A DNA stretch of 64,000 bases, taken from assembly GCF_030268225.1 (NCBI RefSeq), contig NZ_BSQG01000005.1, positions 372,001-436,000 on the forward strand, read 5' to 3'. The notes beneath the pieces were generated by a model that saw nothing but the letters and a program-made list of their open reading frames with translations, ran no database searches and had not been told where the DNA came from. The DNA comes from Nocardiopsis ansamitocini. Its GTDB lineage: Bacteria > Actinomycetota > Actinomycetes > Streptosporangiales > Streptosporangiaceae. Below are positions 9,674-18,029 of the stretch, piece after piece; position 1 is the first letter of the stretch; each line of letters opens with the position of its first letter. The position numbers and the translations under genes were made by a program.

Positions 9674-12600
9674 ATGGCGTTCATGAGCAGGAACACCCCC
9701 CGCCCCGAGGACCGGCCGTTGCTGCGGGAGTTGATCGACATCCCGGAGTCGGTGTCCACCTCCGACTTCGTGCTGAAACTGAACGAGGCGGTCACCCTTG
9801 AGGGGGCCGAGGCGGCACTGAAGGACTACGTCGTCACCGACCGGCTGCTCGGCAACTTCGACGAGGCGCTCGACCTGATCAAATCGGCGCTCGACAGCCA
9901 CTCGTCGAAGGCGGCCTATCTGCACGGCTCGTTCGGTTCCGGTAAGTCGCACTTCATGGCGGTGCTGTACGCACTGCTGTCACGGCACAAGGCCGCGCGG
10001 GCACGCGGCGACCTCGACCCGGTGCGGGCCCGGCACTCGTGGCTGGACACCGACGACCGCACGTTCCTGCTCGTGCCGTACCACATGCTGGGCTCCAAGT
10101 CCCTGGAGCAGCGCGTGCTCGGCAAGTACGTGGAGCACGTACGCAAACTGCACCCCGACTGCCCGCTGCCGCAGGTCTACCGGACCGACGGGCTCCTGGA
10201 GGACTTCGCCGAACAGCGCCGCCGCAACGGCGACGACCGGGTGATCGAGCAGCTCGCCGACGCCGGTGACGGCCAGGCCGACGAGTGGGGCGACTCCTTC
10301 GCCTGGACCACCGAACTGTTGGACCAGGCGGTGAACGCGCCCGAGGAGCACGAGAACACCAAGAACCTCGACCTGGAGTCCCCCTCCACCCCGAGAGAGC
10401 TGCGGGCCCGCCTCGTACAGGACCTCACCCAGACCCTGTTCCCGTCGTTCTCGCGCACCGCCTCCGAGGACGCCGACGGGTTCGTCTCCCTGGACAGGGG
10501 GCTCGGCGTCATCGCCGCGCACGCCAAGTCGCTCGGCTACGACGGGCTCGTCCTCTTCATGGACGAGCTGATCCTGTGGCTGGCCTCCCGCATCCACGAC
10601 CAGCGGTTCGTCTCACGCGAAGCCGACAAGATCACGAACTTCGTGGAAGGCGGCGACGAGCGGCGCGCCATCCCGGTGGTGTCGTTCATCGCCCGCCAAC
10701 GCGACCTGCGCGAACTCGTCGGCGAGGAGATGTCGGGGGCCGCCGAGGCCGCCGTGCAGGACAGCCTGAAGCTCAGCGGCGGCCGCTTCGACAAGGTCGT
10801 CCTGGAGGACCGCAACCTCCCGCAGATCGCGCAGGCCCGCCTGCTCCGGCCCGCCACCCCCGAGGCAGAGGCGAAGGTGGACGCGGCGTTCACCGAGGCC
10901 AAGAAGCTCGGCCCGGACGTGTGGGACACCCTGCTCGGCCACGACAAGTCCACCACCGGCGCGGACGAGGACGCCTTCCGGCGGACGTACCCGTTCCCCC
11001 CTGCGTTCATGGACACCCTGGTGCACATCTCCGCCGCGCTCCAGCGCTCCCGCACCGGCCTGAAGTTGATGAGCCAGCTGCTCGTCGACCACCGCGACGA
11101 CTGGCGGCTCGGGCAGCTCGTGCCGCTCGGCGATCTGTACCCGGCGATCGCGGGCGGCGGCGACAAGGCGTTCAGCGGGGAGACCAACGTCCACTTCGAG
11201 GCCGCCGACAAGCTCTACCGGGACAAGCTCCGCCCCTACCTGTTGAAGACCAACCAGGTCACCGAGGACCAGGTCGAGGCGTACCGGCGTCGCCCCGACA
11301 CCCTCGGCGACCCGCGGCTCACCGCCCGCTGCCGCGACTTCACCGGCGACAGCCGCCTGCTGCAGACGCTGCTGCTCTGTGCTCTGGCACCCAGCGTGCC
11401 CGCACTCGCCGACCTCACCCTGGCCCGGTTGCACGCCCTCAACCACGGCTCCATCACCACCCGCATCGCGGGCACCGAGGTGGGCCGCCTCGAACAGAAA
11501 GCCAAGGAGTGGGCGGCGACCTTCCCCGAGATCAAGATCACCGGCACCGGACCGGGCGCGGTGATCCGCCTGGAACTCACCGGCGTCGACCTGGACGCCG
11601 TCCTCGCCAACGCCCAGGTCCACAACAACCAGGGCAACCGGCGCGCCAAGATGCGCGGCCTGCTCAAGGACGCGCTGGGCGTCGGCGACGGACCCGGCGG
11701 CTTCGACGCCTACGACGTGCTCAACCTGGTGTGGAAGGGCACCGAACGGCAGGTCGAGGTGGTCTTCGGCAACGTCGCCGAGATCGACTCGCTGCCCGAG
11801 ACGACCCTGCGCCCCAGCCACGAAGACGCCTGGCGGCTCGTCGTCGACCTCCCCTACGACGAGGGCGAGTTCGGGCCGATGGACGACCTGCAGCGGCTGC
11901 GCGCCCTGCGGGAGAAGCCGGGCGGTGACTCGCGCACCCTGGCCTGGCTGCCCACCCACCTGACCGATGCCTCACGCGGCGACTTCGAGCGCCTCGTCGT
12001 CATCGACAAGGCCCTCGCCGACGAGGCCCGCTTCGACTCCGACTTCGCGCGCAGCCTCAACGCCGACGACAAGGCGCGGGCCAAGGGCATGCTCCAGTCA
12101 CAGCGCGCCCTTCTCACCGAGCGGATCGGCCTGGCGCTGCGGCAGGCCTACGGTCTGGCGCAAAAGCAGGAAGGCATCGTCGACCTCAGCTTCGAGGACC
12201 ACCTGTTCGCCCAGCAGAACGTCTCCGATCTGCGGCTTCCGATCGGCGCGCCCCTGGACGTCGCCGCCCGCGACCTGGCCGGAAAACTGCTCGCCCACCA
12301 ATATCCCGCCCACCCCGAGCTGGACCCCGACAATACCGGCAAACCCATCAGGCCCGCCGAGGTCAAGACCGTCTTCGAATACGTCCGCAAGGCCGCCGAG
12401 GACCGTGACGGACAGGTCGAGGTCGATGCCAAGGACCGCAGGACCATGGCACGGATCGCGGGCGGCCTCGGGCTCGGCACCATGCGGGAGGCGTACTACC
12501 GCCAGTCCACCGCGTGGCCCGACCACTTCACCCACCAGGCCCGCCGGAGCGGCACCGCCGAGCCGACACTGGTCAAGCTCTCCGACTGGAGCGACCTTCC

Positions 12601-13573
12601 CGAACCGCGCGGACTGCCCGAGCCGCTGCGCCGGCTGCTCGCCGCCGCTTACGCGGAGACGACCGACCGGGTGTGGGTGCGCGGCGGCGTCGCCGTCGAA
12701 CCCTCACCCGCTCCGCACGAGCTGAAACGCGACCATGCCCTGCGCGAGCAGCAGCTGCCCGGGGAGAGCGACTGGGCCGAGGCGCGCACGCGGTTCGAGA
12801 CCGTGTTCGGGGACCGGGCGCCGCAACTACGACGCGGGCGGATCGTCAACCAGTTCGCCGGGGATATCAGGCAGGCCGCCGCCGCGCTCTCCCAGGACGC
12901 CGGACGGCTGGTCGGGGAACTGGAGAAGCACCGCGACTTCCTCCGGTTGACCGACGACTCGCCGCGCCTCGTCCTCGCCCGGCGTGCACAAGAACTGGTC
13001 AGGGAGGTGACGGAAAGGGGCATCGAGGCCAAGGCCGTCGTGGACCGGCTCGCCCGCTTCGACCTCGGCGACTTCAGCGCACACCGGTACGGTATGTCGT
13101 TGAAGAGCGCGGGGAAGGTCGCTGCCGCGCTCCAGAACACCAGCTGGGACCAGCTGAGCCTGGCCGACACCCTTGGTGTGGACGGCGCGGCCGTCCTGGA
13201 GCGGGTGCGCGATGCCGCCACCGGCGACCCGGGTGCCTACCCCGACCTGCCCGGGGTCCTGAGAACCGGCGGCATCGAGGTGCTGTCCCTCCTGAAGGCC
13301 CGACCGACCGCGAACGAGCGCCCTCCACAGCCCGTCGCACCGCCGCAAAGCTCCGACAGCGTGGACCTGGACGGCGGCTCCGCCCACCCGCAGGTACTGC
13401 CCGAGCCGGTGGAACAGTCGTGGCAGCGCACACCGCAGCGATCCATCGTCCGCTCCGGTGGCGGGCGGACCACCGCCGCACGGGCCGTCGCCGAACTACA
13501 GGCGGAGATGGCGGCGCTCGCGGCCGAGCACCCGAACGCCACCGTCGAGATCGTCTGGAAGGTCGTCGACTGA
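9674..13573 (+). CDS. pglY: PglY, large P-loop ATPase of type 2 BREX
   Basis: 1299-aa P-loop protein, counterpart of BrxC in type 1 BREX; ATPase whose exact role in restriction is not settled. Walker A GSFGSGKSH is at residues 85-93 and Walker B LFMDEL has D297/E298. The long remainder is helical and charged with no other obvious catalytic motif. The start at ATG 9674 has a good GAGGAG site; a second ATG lies three codons later. The stop codon overlaps the pglZ start (TGATG at 13571-13575), so the two are probably translationally coupled. pglX ends 23 bp upstream. Confidence 0.93.
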   Translation: MAFMSRNTPRPEDRPLLRELIDIPESVSTSDFVLKLNEAVTLEGAEAALKDYVVTDRLLGNFDEALDLIKSALDSHSSKAAYLHGSFGSGKSHFMAVLYALLSRHKAARARGDLDPVRARHSWLDTDDRTFLLVPYHMLGSKSLEQRVLGKYVEHVRKLHPDCPLPQVYRTDGLLEDFAEQRRRNGDDRVIEQLADAGDGQADEWGDSFAWTTELLDQAVNAPEEHENTKNLDLESPSTPRELRARLVQDLTQTLFPSFSRTASEDADGFVSLDRGLGVIAAHAKSLGYDGLVLFMDELILWLASRIHDQRFVSREADKITNFVEGGDERRAIPVVSFIARQRDLRELVGEEMSGAAEAAVQDSLKLSGGRFDKVVLEDRNLPQIAQARLLRPATPEAEAKVDAAFTEAKKLGPDVWDTLLGHDKSTTGADEDAFRRTYPFPPAFMDTLVHISAALQRSRTGLKLMSQLLVDHRDDWRLGQLVPLGDLYPAIAGGGDKAFSGETNVHFEAADKLYRDKLRPYLLKTNQVTEDQVEAYRRRPDTLGDPRLTARCRDFTGDSRLLQTLLLCALAPSVPALADLTLARLHALNHGSITTRIAGTEVGRLEQKAKEWAATFPEIKITGTGPGAVIRLELTGVDLDAVLANAQVHNNQGNRRAKMRGLLKDALGVGDGPGGFDAYDVLNLVWKGTERQVEVVFGNVAEIDSLPETTLRPSHEDAWRLVVDLPYDEGEFGPMDDLQRLRALREKPGGDSRTLAWLPTHLTDASRGDFERLVVIDKALADEARFDSDFARSLNADDKARAKGMLQSQRALLTERIGLALRQAYGLAQKQEGIVDLSFEDHLFAQQNVSDLRLPIGAPLDVAARDLAGKLLAHQYPAHPELDPDNTGKPIRPAEVKTVFEYVRKAAEDRDGQVEVDAKDRRTMARIAGGLGLGTMREAYYRQSTAWPDHFTHQARRSGTAEPTLVKLSDWSDLPEPRGLPEPLRRLLAAAYAETTDRVWVRGGVAVEPSPAPHELKRDHALREQQLPGESDWAEARTRFETVFGDRAPQLRRGRIVNQFAGDIRQAAAALSQDAGRLVGELEKHRDFLRLTDDSPRLVLARRAQELVREVTERGIEAKAVVDRLARFDLGDFSAHRYGMSLKSAGKVAAALQNTSWDQLSLADTLGVDGAAVLERVRDAATGDPGAYPDLPGVLRTGGIEVLSLLKARPTANERPPQPVAPPQSSDSVDLDGGSAHPQVLPEPVEQSWQRTPQRSIVRSGGGRTTAARAVAELQAEMAALAAEHPNATVEIVWKVVD

Positions 13574-16509
13574 TGTCCGACACGGTCACCACCGGTCCCG
13601 GGGCCGTCGGCCCCGCCCGACTGTCGGCGGGAACCGTCCGCCAGTACCTCGCCGCTCGGAGTCGGCTCGGTGACGGCACGGTCCGGGTCCTGCTGCTGCG
13701 GGCCGCTCCCGTCTGGGACGGGCCCACCGTGCAGCGAACGGCGGACGGGCTGCGGGCACGGGTGGCCGTCGCGCCCTCGGTGCTCGCCGTACACGAACAG
13801 ATCCTGGACCACCTCGACGCGACGCCCCCCGCCGATCCAAAGGTTCTGGTCGTCCTCACCGATCGCGAGGACACCGACCTCGACCCCGGACTGCTCGCCC
13901 GCGTCTATGGCGCGAGAATCCGGTCCGTCGACAACTGGGAGGTCGTCCAGGAGGCATTCGGCGCAACCGGCCTCGACAGTCGGCTGCGCAACGAGAGCTG
14001 GGCAGCCGAAGCGCTGCTCGACGCGGCGGCCACCCGTGGCTGGCCCTCTCTCGGGAAGGGGCTGCTCTCCCGCGACGAGGCCCTCACCCGGTTGGCACGA
14101 CGCCGGCTCAGGATCGGTCGCCACGACACGGACGCGCTGGACGAGCGCGCCGGCCATGACGACGGGGACCGCCTCGACGCCGTCGCACTGTTTCGGTGGA
14201 CCCTCACTCTCGGCGGCCCCGACCTCCTGCGCGCCCTGCGGGGACCGGAACGGACCGGCCTGGCCCGCTTCCTCGCCGAACCCGACCAGGGCGGATCCAC
14301 CGGCACGATCGTCACCGCACTGGTGAACGCCGGGCACGGGGGGGACGCAGCGGCGTACGCGGTCGTCTGCGCCACGCTGTGGGGTCACGCGAAGGCCGAC
14401 CACGACCTGTACCGGGCACGCGGGCGTGCGGAGCGATGGCTCGGCGAACAGCCGCCCGCACAGGGCGACGAACTCGACCGCCTCCTGGCCTCCTTCGGAC
14501 GCAGCGGCGAAGCGTACGTCCTGGGCCTCGTCGACCGGAAGGAGCACCGGCTCGCCGACCCGATCCTGGCCCGGGCCGCACAGCTCGTCGCCCAGTTCGG
14601 GGCACAGGCCGCCGCCGGCGCCAGCCCGCTCCTCCCGGCCGGACTCGACGCCCGCTTCACCGTTGCGGGCCACGCTCTGGCCGATGACGACACCGCGGCC
14701 GCCACGGCCGCCGTGACCGCACTGGCCGGGCACGCCCTGGCCTCGGACGGCGCCACCCGGGCCCGTATCGAGCGGGTGCGGATGGCCGCCCGGCTGCGGC
14801 GGTGGCTCACCGACCGTCCCGTGGGCGACATCGCCTCGGTGGCCGATGGCGTCGCCCGCCAGATCCGCGAACTCGGTTGGGTGGACCGGGCCCTGGAACA
14901 TCTTGAGGCGGGAGGCGACGCGGACGACGTACTCGCCGACGCGTACAGCCGGATCGGCGCACAGGTGCGAGCCGAACGCCGCGAACTGGACCGCGCGTTC
15001 TCCGAGCGGCTCGCGGTGTGGACGGCGGACGGCACCGCACCGGGCGCCATGCTCACGGTGGAAAGCTTCCTGGACCGGGTCGTCGCACCTGTCGTGGCCG
15101 ACCCCGGTCGACGGGTACTGCTCCTCCTCGTCGACGGAATGAGCGCGGCGATCGCCGCCGAGCTCGGCGAGGAACTGCGTGGACAATGGTCGGAATTCGA
15201 CCCGGTTACCGACGCCACCGGTACACCCGTCCGGCGTGCCGTGGCCGCGGCGCTGCCCACCCTGACCACCGTATCGCGCACCTCACTGTTCGCGGGGGCA
15301 CTGCTGAAGGGCGACCAGAGCGACGAGAAGCGGCTCTTCCCCCGCCACTCCTGCTGGAAGGGTGCCCCCGCAGCCGTGTTCCACAAGGACGACCTGCGTG
15401 GCCCCGACACCGGCTCGCCCTTCTCCACCGCTCTGGGCGAGGCGCTCATCGACGGGCGCACCCACGTCGCGGTCGTCCTCAACACCGTGGACGACCGGCT
15501 CGCCAAGGAGCAGAAACTCGGCGACGGAACATGGGAGGCCAAGGAGATCGGTGCCCTGGAGCCACTGCTGCGGGCCGCCCGCGCGAACGACATGACCGTG
15601 CTCCTCACCTCCGACCACGGCCATGTGGTCGAACGGCGCGGCAGCAAGCTCGATGTGACCGGCGGCACCGTCGGTTCGGCCCGTCACCGCACCCCCGGCG
15701 GCACCGTCGGTTCGGCCCGTCACCGCACCCCCGGCGGCCCCGTCGCACCGGCCGAGGTCGAGTTGTCCGGGCCCCGGGTGGTCTGGCCCGAACCCGGCTC
15801 GCGGATCGTCGCGCTGCGGGACCACGACACCCGGTACACCGCGCTGAAGGCGGGCTACCACGGCGGAGCGACCCTCGCGGAGTTCACCATCCCCCTGCTC
15901 GCCCTGCTGCCGTTCGGCGCCCAGCCGCCCACGGGATGGCGGGAGTTGGGCGACCCCGCCCCTGTGTGGTGGGAAGAGGCCGAGGTCGCTGTCGGAGCGG
16001 AGACCGGGGCGGCCACCGACGCCGGTCCCGCACCCGATGCCGCAGTGCGCCCACGCCGCAGACACCCCAGGAAGACCGCCTCTCCCGTGTCCGAGGGAGC
16101 GATCAGTCTCTTCGACCAGGACGAGGTGGCACACGCACCGAAGCAGCACGCCGCCTCTTCGGCGGGGCCCGGGGACGTACCCGCCGCCAAGCCGACCGAA
16201 GCGTTCGCCCCCGCACTGGTGGAACGTCTCTTGGCCACCGAGCTGTACCGGGCACAGCTGGAACTGCTCGCCCGTAGGCCACAGGGCAATGCCGTCCCGA
16301 AGGCATTGGCCGCGCTCGTCGACGCGGGCACCCTGTCGATGACCGCCCTCGCCGAACGAGCCGGCCAGCCCGCGACCCGCGCCCCCGGCTTCGCCGCGAC
16401 CCTGGTCCAGCTCCTCAACTACGACGGCGCCCAGATCCTGGAGATCCTCCCCGACAACCGCACCCTGCGCCTGCACCGGGCCAGGCTCATCGAACAGTTC
16501 GGCCTGTGA
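13573..16509 (+). CDS. pglZ: PglZ, alkaline-phosphatase-fold protein of BREX
   Basis: 978-aa hallmark protein of BREX systems. The PglZ domain of the alkaline phosphatase superfamily is visible as LLLLVDGMS (517-524, nucleophile/metal region) and LLTSDHGHV (677-685), with a later GYHGG (761-765) that also fits a metal-site histidine. Between SDHGH and GYHGG sits a perfect tandem duplication of 12 residues (GGTVGSARHRTP at 697-708 and again at 709-720). The N-terminal part (1-480) is helical and typical of the family. Coupled to pglY by an ATGA-type overlap. The C-terminal 200 residues are a separate Ala-rich helical region. The operon then pauses for 118 bp before brxD. Confidence 0.94.
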   Translation: MSDTVTTGPGAVGPARLSAGTVRQYLAARSRLGDGTVRVLLLRAAPVWDGPTVQRTADGLRARVAVAPSVLAVHEQILDHLDATPPADPKVLVVLTDREDTDLDPGLLARVYGARIRSVDNWEVVQEAFGATGLDSRLRNESWAAEALLDAAATRGWPSLGKGLLSRDEALTRLARRRLRIGRHDTDALDERAGHDDGDRLDAVALFRWTLTLGGPDLLRALRGPERTGLARFLAEPDQGGSTGTIVTALVNAGHGGDAAAYAVVCATLWGHAKADHDLYRARGRAERWLGEQPPAQGDELDRLLASFGRSGEAYVLGLVDRKEHRLADPILARAAQLVAQFGAQAAAGASPLLPAGLDARFTVAGHALADDDTAAATAAVTALAGHALASDGATRARIERVRMAARLRRWLTDRPVGDIASVADGVARQIRELGWVDRALEHLEAGGDADDVLADAYSRIGAQVRAERRELDRAFSERLAVWTADGTAPGAMLTVESFLDRVVAPVVADPGRRVLLLLVDGMSAAIAAELGEELRGQWSEFDPVTDATGTPVRRAVAAALPTLTTVSRTSLFAGALLKGDQSDEKRLFPRHSCWKGAPAAVFHKDDLRGPDTGSPFSTALGEALIDGRTHVAVVLNTVDDRLAKEQKLGDGTWEAKEIGALEPLLRAARANDMTVLLTSDHGHVVERRGSKLDVTGGTVGSARHRTPGGTVGSARHRTPGGPVAPAEVELSGPRVVWPEPGSRIVALRDHDTRYTALKAGYHGGATLAEFTIPLLALLPFGAQPPTGWRELGDPAPVWWEEAEVAVGAETGAATDAGPAPDAAVRPRRRHPRKTASPVSEGAISLFDQDEVAHAPKQHAASSAGPGDVPAAKPTEAFAPALVERLLATELYRAQLELLARRPQGNAVPKALAALVDAGTLSMTALAERAGQPATRAPGFAATLVQLLNYDGAQILEILPDNRTLRLHRARLIEQFGL
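15661..15744 (+). repeat. 36-bp in-frame tandem repeat in pglZ
   Basis: Two identical 36-bp units (15661-15696 and 15697-15732) followed by a 12-bp partial third copy with one mismatch (15733-15744). Each unit encodes GGTVGSARHRTP. The unit length is a multiple of three, so loss or gain of a copy keeps the frame but changes a loop next to the phosphatase motif SDHGH. Confidence 0.97.
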
Positions 16510-16627
16510 ACCGGCACGCTGCGGCTGCGACGAGTCGAACTGTCGCGAACCACCACCGGACCGTGTACCGGCCCGGTGTCCACCCGCGTATCCGGCCACG
16601 TAGGCGACCAGATGGGAGACTGCCCTG

Positions 16628-17977
16628 GTGAACGTATTCGGATCTTCGGTCTCCGGGGCAGCCGCCCCCGTCGGCGCAGTGCGACGGCGCGCCGTGGTGG
16701 ACGCGCTGCGGCGTGGCGCCGTCCCCGAGAGCGGCCTCGACCTGCTCGCCACCGGACTCGGCCGGTTCGAGCGGGCAGTCGACGAGGACCTCGACACCGT
16801 GGCCGCCGGCGGCTCCGTGTTCAAGGCCGTGCGCGGCGAGTACGGCTCCGGCAAGACCTTCTTCACCCGCTGGCTCGGAGAACGCGCCAAACGACGCACC
16901 TTCGCCGTGGCCGAAGTGCAGGTGTCGGAGACCGAGACGCCACTGCACAAGTTGGAGACCGTCTACCGGCGACTCACCGAACGCCTGACAACCGCGAGCT
17001 TCCCGCCCAGCGCCCTGCGCCCGATCGCCGACGCCTGGTTCTACGCCCTGGAGGAGGACGCCCTCTCCGACGGCGCCGGTGAGGATGAGCTGTCGCCGGC
17101 CGTGGACCGGCTGCTCACCGCCCGCCTGGCCGAGGTGTCCCGGCACGCACCGGCCTTCGCCACCGCACTGCGCGGATACAAGCAGTCCCTGGACGCAGGC
17201 GACGAGGCCACCGCGGCCGCGGTGATGTCCTGGCTCGGCGGCCAGCCACACGTCGCCGCAGCCGCTCGGCGCAGCGCGGGCGTTCGCGGCGACCTCGATC
17301 ATTTCGGTGCGTTCGGATTCCTTCAGGGCCTGCTCACCATGCTCCGAGACGCCGGGCACGCAGGACTGGTCCTCGTCCTGGACGAGGTGGAAACCTTGCA
17401 GCGGGTGCGCTCCGATGCCCGGGACAAGGCACTCAACGCGCTTCGACAGCTCATCGACGAGGTCCACTCCGGCCGGTTTCCCGGCCTGTACCTCGTCATC
17501 ACCGGCACCCCCGCCTTCTACGACGGGCAGCAGGGCGTCCAGCGTCTCGCGCCGCTCGCCCAGCGCCTCGCCACCGACTTCACCACCGATCCGCGCTTCG
17601 ACAACCCGCGTGCCGTACAGATCCGCCTGCCCGGCTTCACCGAGGAATCTCTCACCGTCCTGGGCGCCACCATCCGTGACCTGTACGCCGAAGGCTCACC
17701 GTCCTTCGACCGGATCAACCAACTCGCCGACGACGCCTACCTCACCGACCTGGCCCTGGCCGTTGGCGGTGCGCTCGGCGGAAAGGTCGGGGTGGCACCC
17801 CGGCTGTACCTCAAAAAGCTGGTCGGCGACGTACTCGACCGGATCGACCAGTTTCCCGACTTCGACCCGCGCACCCACTACAAACTGACGGTGGGCAGCG
17901 GCGATCTCACCGCCACCGAACGGAACTTCGCCGCCCCCGCACCGGCTTCGGCTGACGACCTCGACCTCGACCTTTGA
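16628..17977 (+). CDS. brxD: BrxD, ATP-binding protein of type 2 BREX
   Basis: 449-aa AAA/STAND-like ATPase from the GTG at 16628. Walker A GEYGSGKT is at residues 70-77 and Walker B LVLVLDEVE has D252/E253. VITGTPAFY and the Arg-rich LAPLAQRLATDF that follow look like sensor regions. BrxD is one of two genes added to pglWXYZ to define type 2 BREX. The 118-bp gap after pglZ contains no other gene but may hold a secondary promoter. The C-terminus ends in an acidic tail (DDLDLDL). brxHI follows 52 bp later. Confidence 0.9.
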   Translation: MNVFGSSVSGAAAPVGAVRRRAVVDALRRGAVPESGLDLLATGLGRFERAVDEDLDTVAAGGSVFKAVRGEYGSGKTFFTRWLGERAKRRTFAVAEVQVSETETPLHKLETVYRRLTERLTTASFPPSALRPIADAWFYALEEDALSDGAGEDELSPAVDRLLTARLAEVSRHAPAFATALRGYKQSLDAGDEATAAAVMSWLGGQPHVAAAARRSAGVRGDLDHFGAFGFLQGLLTMLRDAGHAGLVLVLDEVETLQRVRSDARDKALNALRQLIDEVHSGRFPGLYLVITGTPAFYDGQQGVQRLAPLAQRLATDFTTDPRFDNPRAVQIRLPGFTEESLTVLGATIRDLYAEGSPSFDRINQLADDAYLTDLALAVGGALGGKVGVAPRLYLKKLVGDVLDRIDQFPDFDPRTHYKLTVGSGDLTATERNFAAPAPASADDLDLDL

Positions 17978-18029
17978 CCATCTGTTGCCGGAGCCCACAA
18001 CTCTGACGACCAGCACAGGAGTCACAGAC

